Source of the DNA: JAIOQA01 sp035493675
Lineage (GTDB): Bacteria; Myxococcota_A; Polyangia; Haliangiales; Haliangiaceae
Assembly: GCA_035493675.1 (NCBI GenBank)
Contig: DATJIA010000335.1
Coordinates: 3,677 to 67,676 of the forward strand
DNA length: 64,000 nt
Direction of reading: 5' to 3'
Positions 13,507-24,026 of this stretch are shown piece by piece. The position numbers were made by a program, and so were the translations under genes. The notes beneath the pieces were generated by a model, which ran no database searches, was not told where the DNA came from, and worked only from the letters and a program-made list of their open reading frames with translations. Position 1 is the first letter of the stretch; each line of letters starts with the position of its first letter.

Positions 13507-16500
13507 ATGACGGCGTGTCTGGACGAGGAGACCGTGCTCCTGGCGGCGATGGGGGCGCTTCCGGTGGATGGCCAGGCGGTCGTCGACGGGCACATCGACG
13601 AGTGCGCGACGTGCCGGCGCCTGCTGCTCCTGTGCGCGCGCGCGGGCGTCGGCGGGCGCGGGTCGATCGCGGAGACGATCGAGGAGCCGTACGTCGCGCG
13701 CGAGCGTCGCGAGCTGGCGCGGGGCGCGAGCGTGGATCGGTATCTCGTCTTGTCGAAGCTCGGCGCCGGCGCGATGGGCGTCGTGTACGCGGCGCACGAT
13801 CCGGATCTCGATCGCAAGATCGCGCTCAAGGTGCTGCGATCCGCGGAGGACGCGCGGTGGTTGCGCGAAGGCCGCGCGGTCGCGCGCTTGTCGCACGCGA
13901 ACGTGATCGCGGTGCACGACGTCGGCGTCGCGGACGGGCGCGCGTTCATCGTGATGGAGCTGGTCGATGGGGAGTCCGTCGATGCGTGGTTGGCTTCGGC
14001 GCGCGCGTGGAGAGAGGTGCTGCGCGTGTTCGTCGCGGCGGGGCGAGGCTTGGCGGCGGCGCACGCGGCGGGGATCGTGCACCGCGACTTCAAGCCGGCG
14101 AACGTGCTGATCGGAAGCGACGGGCGCGTGAAGGTCGGGGATTTCGGGTTGGCGACCGAGGAGCCGGGCAAGGGCACGGGCATGGCCCTTCGACGGGCTC
14201 AGGAGGGCACGGGGTTGGCGGGGACGCCGGCGTACATGGCGCCGGAGCAGCTCGACGGTGAGCCGGCGACCGCGGCGAGCGATCAGTTCTCGTTCGCGGT
14301 CGCGCTGTACGAGGGCATCTATGGATCGCGGCCGTTCGCGGGGGCGAACGTCGCCGAGATCCGCGCGGCGATCGCGCGCGGCGTCGCGGCGCCGGCGAAG
14401 GACGACGTGCCGGCGCGCGTGCGCGCGGCGCTCGATCGCGCGTTGGCCGCGGAGCCGGCGCGGCGGTTCGGATCGATCGACGAGCTGCTCGCCGCGATCG
14501 ATCCGCCGGCGCGATCGCGGCGCGCGTGGATCGCGGCGCCGATCGTCGTGATGATGGGCGTCGCCGCGTTCGTGATGCTGCGGGGCGGAGGCGTGGCCGC
14601 GTGCAAGGTCTCGAGCGTCGGCGGCGCGTGGGACGCGCCGCGGCGCGCGGCGGTCGAGCGCGCGTTCGGCGCGGTGTCGCGGCCGTACGCGCACGACGCG
14701 CTGGTCGCGACCGAGCGCGCGCTCGACGCCTATTCGTCGACGTGGGCCGCCGCGGATCTCGCGAGCTGCGAGGCGAACGACGCGCCGGCGATCCGCGAGC
14801 AGAAGGCGGTGTGCCTCGACGAGCTGCGCCGCGAGCTCGACGGCTTCACGGGCTTGCTCGCCGCCGCCGACGAGGACCTCGTGCGGCGCGCGCCGCAGGC
14901 GGCCGCGAAGCTGACGCCGCCGTCGGCGTGCGCGGAGGCGATCGCGCGCGGGCGTCGGCAGCCGCAGGATCTGTCGATCCGCCTGCGCGTCGACGCCGCG
15001 GAGTCGCGGCTCGCGGGCGCGCGCGCGCTCCACATCGCGGGGCGCTATCGCGACGCGGTGAACGAAGCGCGCGCGGTGCTCGCCCAGGCGAAGACGCTCG
15101 GCTATCACCCGCTCGAAGCGGACGCGGGTCTCTTGCTCGGGCGCGCGCTGACGCAGCTCGGCTCCACCGACGAAGCCGAGCGCGCGCTCGCCGACGCGGC
15201 GCGCGCAGCGGAGGCGTCGCGCGACGACGTCGTCGCCGCCGACGCGCGGATCGAACGCGTCGGCGCGCTCGGCGTCGCCGGGCACGACGCGGCGCGCGGG
15301 CTCGAGCTGGTGCCCGACGCACAGGCCGCGCTCGATCGCCTCGGCGGCGACGGCATACGCCTCGCGCGCTTGCTCGACTACCGCGGCTCGCTCGCCAACC
15401 TCGCCGGTCACTACGAGGAGGCGGTCGCGCTGCACACGCAGGCGCTCGCGTTGCGCCGCGCGCTGCTCGCGCCCGACGACGATGCGATCTCGACGTCGCT
15501 GATGGATCTCGGCAGCTCGCTCGATCTCGCGGGCCGCCAGCGCGAGGCGCGCGCGATCTTCGACGACGCGCTGGCGCGGCGCGAGCGCTTGCTCGGGCGG
15601 AGTCATCCGGCGGTCGCCGACATCCTCACCGATCGTGGCGTCGTGTTCGCCGAGGCCGGCGACTTCGAGCACTCCGAAGCCGACTGGCGGCGCGCGCTCG
15701 CGATCCGCGAGGCGACGCTACCGCCCGATCACCCCGCGATCGGCGCGCTCTACATGAACCTCGCCGCCGACGCGCGCGATCAGCGCCGCTACGACGAGGC
15801 GATCGAGCTGTTCACGCGCGCGATCGCGATCGCGGAGCAGCACAGCCTGCGCGCCGACGCCGCGATCCGGCGCGGCGAGATCGCGCGCACGTACTTCGAG
15901 CAAGGTCGCTGCGACGACGCGGCGAACGCGCTCGCGCCCGCGCTCGACGCGCTCGCGGCGGAGCTCGGCGACACCCACCCGGACGTCGCGAACCTGCTCG
16001 GCATGTCCGCGCAGATCGACACCTGCCGCAAGCGGTTCGACGCGGCGATCGCGACGCTCGCGAAGGTGCGTGCGATCGACGAGCAGGCGCTGGGGCGCGA
16101 GCATCCGCGCGTCGCCAGCGACTGGGAGATGACCGGCGAGGTCTACACGCACGAGGACCAGGACGAGCAGGCGATCGTCGCGTACCGCGAGGCGCTGCGG
16201 ATCAAGGAGAAGGCGCTCGGACCCGATCACCTCGATCTCGCGGCGACGCTCGACAACCTCGGCGATTCGCTCGCGCACCTGCGTCGCTGCGGCGAGGCGC
16301 TGCCGCTGTTCCAGCGCGCGCTCGCGATCGAGGAGAAGAGCTACGGCGTGACCTCCGCGCACCTCGCGTTCCCGCTGCGCGGCGTCGGCAACTGCCTCGC
16401 CGAGATCGGGCACGCCGACCTGGGGCGCGCCGCGTACGAGCGCGCGATCGCGCTCGACGGCTTCGACGAGCTCGGCGAGCTCGCGAAGGTGATGCGCGAC

Positions 16501-16554
16501 GAGCTCAGTGACTTGCGACGGCCGCGGCGCGCGAAGGCTCCGGCAGGACCGTGA
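13507..16554 (+). CDS. Receptor Ser/Thr kinase with N-terminal zinc finger and C-terminal TPRs
   Basis: 1015 residues. Domains in order: zf-HC2-like zinc finger H29-x3-C33-x2-C36 (the anti-sigma type), a Hanks kinase domain from about residue 78 (GAGAMGVV, IALK, HRDFKPAN, DFG, GTPAYMAPE), a transmembrane segment (WIAAPIVVMMGVAAFVML, about residue 340), then some 650 periplasmic residues ending in TPR repeats. An 11-residue insertion (M226-G236) in the activation loop comes from a palindromic repeat. Transcribed away from the Cys-rich lipoprotein/TolB/sigma unit with an 88-bp shared upstream region containing TAGATT at 13485. The last 50 bp overlap the convergent gene at 16505. Confidence 0.92.
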   Translation: MTACLDEETVLLAAMGALPVDGQAVVDGHIDECATCRRLLLLCARAGVGGRGSIAETIEEPYVARERRELARGASVDRYLVLSKLGAGAMGVVYAAHDPDLDRKIALKVLRSAEDARWLREGRAVARLSHANVIAVHDVGVADGRAFIVMELVDGESVDAWLASARAWREVLRVFVAAGRGLAAAHAAGIVHRDFKPANVLIGSDGRVKVGDFGLATEEPGKGTGMALRRAQEGTGLAGTPAYMAPEQLDGEPATAASDQFSFAVALYEGIYGSRPFAGANVAEIRAAIARGVAAPAKDDVPARVRAALDRALAAEPARRFGSIDELLAAIDPPARSRRAWIAAPIVVMMGVAAFVMLRGGGVAACKVSSVGGAWDAPRRAAVERAFGAVSRPYAHDALVATERALDAYSSTWAAADLASCEANDAPAIREQKAVCLDELRRELDGFTGLLAAADEDLVRRAPQAAAKLTPPSACAEAIARGRRQPQDLSIRLRVDAAESRLAGARALHIAGRYRDAVNEARAVLAQAKTLGYHPLEADAGLLLGRALTQLGSTDEAERALADAARAAEASRDDVVAADARIERVGALGVAGHDAARGLELVPDAQAALDRLGGDGIRLARLLDYRGSLANLAGHYEEAVALHTQALALRRALLAPDDDAISTSLMDLGSSLDLAGRQREARAIFDDALARRERLLGRSHPAVADILTDRGVVFAEAGDFEHSEADWRRALAIREATLPPDHPAIGALYMNLAADARDQRRYDEAIELFTRAIAIAEQHSLRADAAIRRGEIARTYFEQGRCDDAANALAPALDALAAELGDTHPDVANLLGMSAQIDTCRKRFDAAIATLAKVRAIDEQALGREHPRVASDWEMTGEVYTHEDQDEQAIVAYREALRIKEKALGPDHLDLAATLDNLGDSLAHLRRCGEALPLFQRALAIEEKSYGVTSAHLAFPLRGVGNCLAEIGHADLGRAAYERAIALDGFDELGELAKVMRDELSDLRRPRRAKAPAGP
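14171..14213 (+). repeat. Palindromic mini-element inserted in kinase gene, flanked by 10-bp direct repeats
   Basis: AGGGCACGGG occurs at 14171-14180 and again at 14204-14213, exactly 33 bp apart. Between them is CATGGCCCTTCGACGGGCTC plus AGG, which carries the CCTTCGAC...GGCTCAGG core also seen at 11174-11214. The insertion plus duplication keeps the reading frame and adds 11 codons. Confidence 0.65.
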
Positions 16555-17026
16555 CCTCGAGCTCGCGATCGCCGTCGTCGGAGCGGACGTGGATCGTGAC
16601 CTTGCCGGGCTTGTGACCGACGACCAGGAACGAGGTCGCCGGCACCATCGAGACGTCGGTGTTGTCGAGGCGCGCGTCGAGGCGCGCGAGGTGCGCGGGC
16701 ACGACGTCGGCGATCGCCGGGTCGGCGCTGGCGGCGGTCGCGCCGCGACACGGACCGCCGTCCCACTTCTCGCACGCGAACGCGATCGCGACGCCGTTCG
16801 ACATCTCGAGCGTGCGCTCCTTGGTGTCGAGCCAACCGACGCGGCCGGGCGGCGGCGTCGACATCGCGTAGAGCGTGGGGTTGCAGGCGGCGACCAGCAA
16901 GAGCGCCAAGAGCGCGCCGAGCAGCGGGGCAGCGCTCGCCGGGGTCCCTGCCGAGCGCGAGCGAGGCGGGGTGGCGCCGCGGGGTAGCACCCGCTGCGGC
17001 AGGCGCGCGAGATCGATCGACCTCAT
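16505..17026 (-). CDS. Putative Ig-like lipoprotein
   Basis: 173 residues. The start overlaps the preceding gene's stop (ATGA). The signal region is unusually long: an Arg/Pro/Ser-rich segment (PQRVLPRGATPPRSRSAGTP) precedes the hydrophobic core and lipobox LLVAAC, apparently from a GC-rich repeat inserted ahead of the signal peptide. The mature part ends in a beta-rich stretch (FLVVGHKPGKVTIHVRSDDG... VTVLP) typical of bacterial Ig-like (Big_2) folds. Its 3' end overlaps the kinase gene by 50 bp. Function unknown. Confidence 0.7.
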   Translation of the reverse strand: MRSIDLARLPQRVLPRGATPPRSRSAGTPASAAPLLGALLALLLVAACNPTLYAMSTPPPGRVGWLDTKERTLEMSNGVAIAFACEKWDGGPCRGATAASADPAIADVVPAHLARLDARLDNTDVSMVPATSFLVVGHKPGKVTIHVRSDDGDRELEVTVLPEPSRAAAVASH

Positions 17027-17685
17027 GGGACCACCTCCACGTCGACGTTCGCGTGCAAGCCGAGCCCCTCGAGCACGACGCGCGCCTTGCCCGGCGTGCG
17101 CGCGACCAGGCGCCGGCGATCGGGCGCGCCGTCGGTGAGCAGCGCGATCTGCGGGCACGCGGCGCCGGCGTCGCACTCGACGGTCCAGGAGATGTCGCCC
17201 GCGCCGGCGAGCCGCTGCGCGCCGCCGAAGATCGCCGGCGTGATCCAGCGCGACTCGCCGCTGACGAGCTGGAGCGGCGCGGTCAGCTCTTCCGGAGCGT
17301 CGGTGCGCGCGAGCGACGCCATCGCGGTGAGGCGCGTCGGCGTCGCGACCCAGACGTGCACGAAGTCGATCACGGTGCCGTCGTCGGCGCTGATCAAGAT
17401 CGGCGCGACGCCGGGCGAGATGCCGCGCAGGATGCCGCCGTCGTCGCCGACGACGTCCGGCCGTCCGGACATCACGCGCACGTCGGGCGTCGCGCTGCCC
17501 GCGATCTCGATGTCGACGTCGGGGCGCAGGCGTGCGCCGACGGCGAGCGGCGCGCCGGGCGCGAGGCTCTTGCAGCTCTGCTCACCGGCGTGACACTCGC
17601 GGAACAAGGCCGCTTGTCGGAACGCGCCGGTCGAGCCGCACGCGGCGAGCGCGGCGGCCGCGCTCGCGAGGGTTGTGGTTCGCAT
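17023..17685 (-). CDS. Putative Ig-like lipoprotein
   Basis: 220 residues. Signal peptide MRTTTLASAAAALAACG with lipobox LAAC, then two beta-rich segments: PDVDIEIAGSATPDVRVMSG... ILRGISPGVAPILISADDG and a second ending GKARVVLEGLGLHANVDVEVV. The G-x-(G/S)xGxAxI-x-A pattern is that of Big_2-like repeats. Four to five Cys may form disulfides. Overlaps the next lipoprotein by 4 bp, so the two are co-expressed and probably act together at the outer membrane or periplasm. Confidence 0.72.
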   Translation of the reverse strand: MRTTTLASAAAALAACGSTGAFRQAALFRECHAGEQSCKSLAPGAPLAVGARLRPDVDIEIAGSATPDVRVMSGRPDVVGDDGGILRGISPGVAPILISADDGTVIDFVHVWVATPTRLTAMASLARTDAPEELTAPLQLVSGESRWITPAIFGGAQRLAGAGDISWTVECDAGAACPQIALLTDGAPDRRRLVARTPGKARVVLEGLGLHANVDVEVVP

Positions 17686-17724
17686 TTGCGAGGGGAACGC
17701 GGGCGGCGCGCCGCGCTTACGCGC

Positions 17725-17730
17725 TACGCT
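17725..17730 (+). promoter_or_regulatory. Candidate -10 box (TACGCT) of the metallophosphatase gene
   Basis: Ends 8 nt before the ATG; no Shine-Dalgarno lies between, so the message would have almost no leader. Confidence 0.45.
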
Positions 17731-17738
17731 GCGCGCGC

Positions 17739-18686
17739 ATGCGCTGGCTCGCGATTGCCGTGATTTGCGCCGCGTGCTCGAAGCACGAGCCCGCGCCGGC
17801 GAAGCACGAGCCTGCGCCGGCGACCCACACGGGGTGCGATCTCCCGGAGGTGCCGTCGAAGCTCCCGGCGCCCAAGCGGCTGGTCGCGATCGGCGATCTG
17901 CACGGCGACGCGAGCGCCGCACGCCGCGTCTTGCGGCTCGCGGGCGCGATCGACGATCACGACCAGTGGATCGGCGGCGAGCTCGTCGTCGTGCAGCTCG
18001 GCGACGTCCTCGATCGCGGCGACGGCGAGCAGGACATCTTGGATCTGTTCGCGCGCCTCGAGACCGACGCGCGCGCCGCCGGCGGCGGGTTCGTGCCGCT
18101 GCTCGGCAATCACGAGCTGATGAACGCGGCGGGCGACTTCCGCTACGTCACGCGCGGCGGCTTCGACGACTTCCGCGACGCGCCCGGCGTCGCCGACTCG
18201 CCGGTCGATGTCCACTTGCTGCCCGACGCGGCCCGCGCGCGCGCCGCCGAGCTGTTCCCGGGCGGGCCGTACGCGAAGCGGCTCGCGGGGCACAACACGA
18301 TCGAGCAGATCGGCGACACGATCTTCGTGCACGGCGGCCTCGATCCGATGTGGGCGACGCGCATCGACGACGCGAACCGGAGCGCGCGCTGCTGGCTGGC
18401 GGGGCAGGGCCCGCAACCCGACGTGCTCACCGCCGACGACGGCCCGGTGTGGTCGCGCTTCTACGCGGGCGAGTCGGTCGACTGCAACGATCTCGCACGC
18501 GCGCTCGAGCTCGCGCACGCGAAGCGCATGGTGATCGCGCACACCGTGCAGCCGAACGGGATCAGCGCCGCGTGCGACGGACGCGTGTGGCGAATCGACG
18601 TCGGGCTCGCCGCGCTCTACGGCGGTCCGACCCAGGCGCTCGAGATTCGCGGCGACGACGTGCGCGTGCTGACCGCCAAGCCTTGA
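17739..18686 (+). CDS. Calcineurin-like metallophosphatase lipoprotein (PPP family)
   Basis: 315 residues. Lipoprotein signal (VICAACSK) followed by a tandem repeat EPAPAKHEPAPATH. The PPP metallophosphoesterase motifs are intact: GDLHGD, GDVLDRGD, GNHE and VHGGLDP, and a late H in VIAHTVQPNG. The pattern resembles bacterial Shewanella-like/PPP-type phosphatases that act on phosphoproteins or nucleotides, here outside the cytoplasm. TACGCT lies 8 nt before the ATG. Divergent from the Ig-like lipoprotein pair, 53 bp apart. Confidence 0.87.
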   Translation: MRWLAIAVICAACSKHEPAPAKHEPAPATHTGCDLPEVPSKLPAPKRLVAIGDLHGDASAARRVLRLAGAIDDHDQWIGGELVVVQLGDVLDRGDGEQDILDLFARLETDARAAGGGFVPLLGNHELMNAAGDFRYVTRGGFDDFRDAPGVADSPVDVHLLPDAARARAAELFPGGPYAKRLAGHNTIEQIGDTIFVHGGLDPMWATRIDDANRSARCWLAGQGPQPDVLTADDGPVWSRFYAGESVDCNDLARALELAHAKRMVIAHTVQPNGISAACDGRVWRIDVGLAALYGGPTQALEIRGDDVRVLTAKP

Positions 18687-18737
18687 CCGGTGTGGTCGGC
18701 GGCGCTACGCCTCCTGCTCATCCACAGGAGGGTCGAC

Positions 18738-19379
18738 ATGGGTCTCCACATCAACAGCATCGCGCCTGACTTCACGCAGGACTCCACCGAGGGCGAAATC
18801 CACTTCCACGAGTGGCTCGGCAAGAGCTGGGGCGTGCTGTTCTCGCACCCGCGCGACTTCACGCCGGTGTGCACGACCGAGCTCGGCCGCGCGTCGGCGC
18901 TCAAGTCCGAGTTCGATCGCCGCAACGTCAAGCTGCTCGCCGTCTCCGTCGACTCGGTCGCCGATCACAAGAAGTGGATCGGCGACATCGAGGAGACGCA
19001 GAAGGTGAAGCAGGCGTTCCCGATCCTAGGCGACGCGGACAAGAAGGTCTCGCTCCTCTACGACATGCTGCACCCCGAGGCGTCGGACACGTTCACCGTG
19101 CGCTCGGTGTTCTTCATCGATCCGAACAAGAAGATCCGCGCGATCATCACGTACCCGGCGTCGACCGGCCGCAACTTCGCCGAGATCCTCCGCGTGATCG
19201 ATTCGCTGCAGCTCACCGACAACCACTCGGTCGCCACGCCGGCCGATTGGAAGGACGGCGACGAGGTCGTGATCGTGCCGTCGCTGCAGGATCCGCAGGT
19301 GCTCGCCCAGAAGTTCCCGAAGGGCTACAAGGCGATCAAGCCGTATCTGCGCATGACGCCGCAGCCAAACAAGCCGTGA
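18738..19379 (+). CDS. 1-Cys peroxiredoxin (Prx6 family)
   Basis: 213 residues. The Prx6 signature SHPRDFTPVCTTELG holds the peroxidatic Cys45; no resolving Cys is seen, consistent with 1-Cys enzymes. The C-terminal extension typical of Prx6 (SLQLTDNHSVATPADWKDGD... KGYKAIKPYLRM) is present. Reduces hydrogen peroxide and alkyl hydroperoxides in the cytoplasm. CAGGAGGG sits 8-10 nt before the ATG. Its stop lies 1 bp from the stop of the convergent gene. Confidence 0.95.
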   Translation: MGLHINSIAPDFTQDSTEGEIHFHEWLGKSWGVLFSHPRDFTPVCTTELGRASALKSEFDRRNVKLLAVSVDSVADHKKWIGDIEETQKVKQAFPILGDADKKVSLLYDMLHPEASDTFTVRSVFFIDPNKKIRAIITYPASTGRNFAEILRVIDSLQLTDNHSVATPADWKDGDEVVIVPSLQDPQVLAQKFPKGYKAIKPYLRMTPQPNKP

Positions 19380-19380
19380 G

Positions 19381-21027
19381 CTAGTCGCAGAAGGCGCGCT
19401 CGGCGTCGAGCGCGTCGGCGGGGATCTCGAGGGTCGTGCGCGACCACGAGCCCCACACGTTGTCCCAGAAGCGCGACCACGTGAGGGGATCGCGCGTCGA
19501 GGCGCGCAGCTCGGCGAGCGCGCCGCACGTCAGCGCGCGGCGCGCGGCGCGGATCTCGGCGGTCGGCACGCCGCCGACGGGAGAGGGATCGTCGTGCGCG
19601 GGATCGGCGACGTCGGCGAGCGTCCACCACCACGGCAGCTGCTTCTCGTGGCCGACGCCGCCGGTGCCGAACGGCGTGATGCGCGCGCCGAGCGGGTTGG
19701 CGAGGCCGAGCGTGTCGACGACGAGGCCGTCGAGCGGCGCGACGGCGCCGCCGGTGCCGAGGCGGCCGACGACGTAGACGATCGGCTCGGTGCGCGCGGG
19801 ATCGATCGGCAGGATCCAGCCGGCCTCGTACACGAGCGCGGGGCGATGCGCGCGGAGGGCGTCGGCGACCAAGGTCGAGCCCGGCGCGTCGGCGGCGATG
19901 AACGGCGCGTCGTCGATCGGATTCGCCTCGCCGAGGTGCGCGACGTACGCGACGCGCTCGTCGCCGACCTTGCCGGCGATCGTGTGGCGGCGGCCGTCGC
20001 CGCGCCACGCGGCGATCGCGATCGCCCACGCGAGCACGATCGCGAGGCCGGGCGCGGTCGCGCGCTCGAGCGGCGCCGCGGCGATCGGCGCGAGCGCGAG
20101 GAAGAGCGCGGGCAAGAGCAGGCGCGCGTGCATGAAGTCGCCGCCGACGCGGACGATGTAGAGCGCGCACGCGAGCGCGCACGCGACCGGCGTGATCGCG
20201 ACGAGCGTGATCGATCGGCGCGCGCGCCGCGCGACGATCGCGAAGACGCCGAGCGGGACGAACAAGAGATACGGCACGAACAGATCGGCGGCGTACTCGG
20301 CGCCGCGGACCCAGCGCGCTCCGCCCGCCGATTTCGCGAGCGCGGGCAGCGGCACCAGCGTGCCGTAGTAGCCGGCGCGGAACAGCTCGTACGCGAGCGG
20401 CAGCGCGGCGGCGGCGCACGCGAGCGCGATCGCGCGGCGCCGCGACGGACGCGCGAGGCGATGCGCGGCGATCGCGAAGCCGATCGAGACGAGCGCGAGC
20501 TCGGGGCGCACGAGCGGTCCGAGCCCGATGACGGTCGCCGCGATCCACGCGCTCGGCGGCGTGACCAGGATCCACGTCACGCACGCGAGCCACGCGAACA
20601 CGAGCCCGGTCTCGAGGCCCGAGGTCGCGAAGTCCCAGCACGGCGGCAACGCGACGATCACGAGCGCGCCCGCGGGCACGATCGGGCCCGCCCATCCGCG
20701 CGCGCGGTGCCGCCGTCGCGCCGCGTCGATCGCGATCGCGAGCCCGCCGACCGCGAGCACGCCGCCCAGCGCGACCGCGACGTGCGCGACGTCGGCGCGC
20801 GTGACGAACGCGACGCCCGCGACCAACCACGTCCACAGCGGGCTCGTGCACGCCTCGGCCCGCTCGTGCGCGTTGAAGACGGGCCCGTGCCCCGCGAGGA
20901 TCTGGCGCGCGGTGCGCACGACGATCAAGCCGTCGTCGGAGATCCAGCGCCGCGCGTACGCGAGCGCCGCGTACACGGCGAGCGTCGCGACGATCGTGGC
21001 CGTCGTCACGCGCGTGGCCCTCGACAT
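19381..21027 (-). CDS. GT-C glycosyltransferase-like membrane protein, AftB-like
   Basis: 548 residues with about 10-12 transmembrane helices in the first 370 and a soluble C-terminal domain. The Asp pair in WISDDGLIVVRTARQIL, the HERAEACTSPLW loop and VGGDFMHARLLLP closely follow the conserved points of the actinobacterial terminal arabinofuranosyltransferase AftB, which uses a polyprenyl-phosphate sugar donor. In a Gram-negative it probably decorates a lipopolysaccharide, exopolysaccharide or glycoprotein, but acceptor and donor are unknown. A TAGCGT box lies 5 nt upstream of the ATG. Stands alone, convergent with the peroxiredoxin gene. Confidence 0.75.
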   Translation of the reverse strand: MSRATRVTTATIVATLAVYAALAYARRWISDDGLIVVRTARQILAGHGPVFNAHERAEACTSPLWTWLVAGVAFVTRADVAHVAVALGGVLAVGGLAIAIDAARRRHRARGWAGPIVPAGALVIVALPPCWDFATSGLETGLVFAWLACVTWILVTPPSAWIAATVIGLGPLVRPELALVSIGFAIAAHRLARPSRRRAIALACAAAALPLAYELFRAGYYGTLVPLPALAKSAGGARWVRGAEYAADLFVPYLLFVPLGVFAIVARRARRSITLVAITPVACALACALYIVRVGGDFMHARLLLPALFLALAPIAAAPLERATAPGLAIVLAWAIAIAAWRGDGRRHTIAGKVGDERVAYVAHLGEANPIDDAPFIAADAPGSTLVADALRAHRPALVYEAGWILPIDPARTEPIVYVVGRLGTGGAVAPLDGLVVDTLGLANPLGARITPFGTGGVGHEKQLPWWWTLADVADPAHDDPSPVGGVPTAEIRAARRALTCGALAELRASTRDPLTWSRFWDNVWGSWSRTTLEIPADALDAERAFCD

Positions 21028-21032
21028 GGACC

Positions 21033-21038
21033 ACGCTA
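21033..21038 (-). promoter_or_regulatory. Candidate -10 box (TAGCGT) of the GT-C gene
   Basis: Read on the minus strand, it ends 5 nt before the ATG at 21027. Confidence 0.4.
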
Positions 21039-21107
21039 GCAGCGCCGCGCGCGCGCTCTACGACGCGCGCGACCGTTGCCGAAGACTGACGAGCGGCGCG
21101 ATGCGCG

Positions 21108-23153
<2,046 letters not shown>

Positions 23154-23161
23154 CGACGACG

Positions 23162-23167
23162 ATGGTA
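23162..23167 (-). promoter_or_regulatory. Candidate -10 box (TACCAT) of the OmpA/TSP3 gene
   Basis: Minus strand, 8 nt before the ATG at 23153, suggesting transcription independent of tonB. Confidence 0.4.
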
Positions 23168-23216
23168 CGACGAGACGCTGTCGGTTTGGAACGGGGCCGG
23201 GCCGTCCTACACGGGC

Positions 23217-24026
23217 CTACTTGGGCAGCTTGAAGTCGAAGGTCCAGACGACGACCGACGAGACCGGCCGGTCGTGGTCGTCGAGCGCGGGGTCGAACTG
23301 GATCTCGGCGGCGCGCGAGAGCGCGAGCTCGTCGAGGCCGTGGCCCAACGTGTTCAAGAGCTTCTTGGCGACGACCTTGCCGGTCGCGTCGACGACGAGC
23401 CGGACGCGAATCGTCCCCTCGATCCCGAGCTGGCGCGCCTCGGGTGGGTAGTCGGCGCCGGCTCCGAAGTACGAGTAGTCGCCGCGCGGCATCGCGCGCT
23501 TCTTGATCGCGGCGATCGAGACCGGCGCGGGCGCCGAGCCGCTACCCGATGCTTCACCCGAGCCGCCGCCGGTGCCCTTGCCGGTGCCGCCGGTGCCGGT
23601 GCCGTGCGCGACCGGGATCGCGATCCCGCCGGTCGGACCCTCGGGCAGCTTGTACGCGTCGCTGCCGCCGCCGACGTTCGACGGATCGGGCGGCGTGTCG
23701 TCGGGCGGCGGCGGCTCGTGCGGTGGTTGCGGTTGCTCGGGCGCGCGCGGCTGCTCGTGCGCGACCACGTGATGCGAAGGCGGCGGCGGCGGCGCGGTCT
23801 TGTCGGGCGGCGGCGGGACCGGCGGCGGCTTGATCTCCGGCAGCTTCACCGGCGGCGGAGGAGGCGGCGGCGGCGTGTCGTCGAGCTCGATCTGCTCGGG
23901 CGGCGGCGTCGGCGGATGACGACGCGCCCAGGTGCCGGCGACGTCGAGGATCGTGAGCAGCGCGATGTGCACGAGGACCGTGCCGAGCAGGATCGTCTCG
24001 AGCTGTCCTCGCTTCGCGCGCATCAT
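23217..24026 (-). CDS. tonB: TonB-like energy transducer
   Basis: 269 residues. One N-terminal membrane anchor (ILLGTVLVHIALLTILDVA), a long Pro-rich spacer (about residues 35-115) with proline runs and His-rich PSHHVVAH, a Gly/Ser-rich linker, and a C-terminal TonB domain (DYPPEARQLGIEGTIRVRLVVDATGKV... ALSRAAEIQFDPAL). It carries proton-motive force from ExbB/ExbD to outer-membrane receptors. Two consecutive ATGs (24026, 24023) overlap the exbD stop; either may be used. Last member of truD-exbB-exbD-tonB. Confidence 0.88.
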   Translation of the reverse strand: MMRAKRGQLETILLGTVLVHIALLTILDVAGTWARRHPPTPPPEQIELDDTPPPPPPPPVKLPEIKPPPVPPPPDKTAPPPPPSHHVVAHEQPRAPEQPQPPHEPPPPDDTPPDPSNVGGGSDAYKLPEGPTGGIAIPVAHGTGTGGTGKGTGGGSGEASGSGSAPAPVSIAAIKKRAMPRGDYSYFGAGADYPPEARQLGIEGTIRVRLVVDATGKVVAKKLLNTLGHGLDELALSRAAEIQFDPALDDHDRPVSSVVVWTFDFKLPK

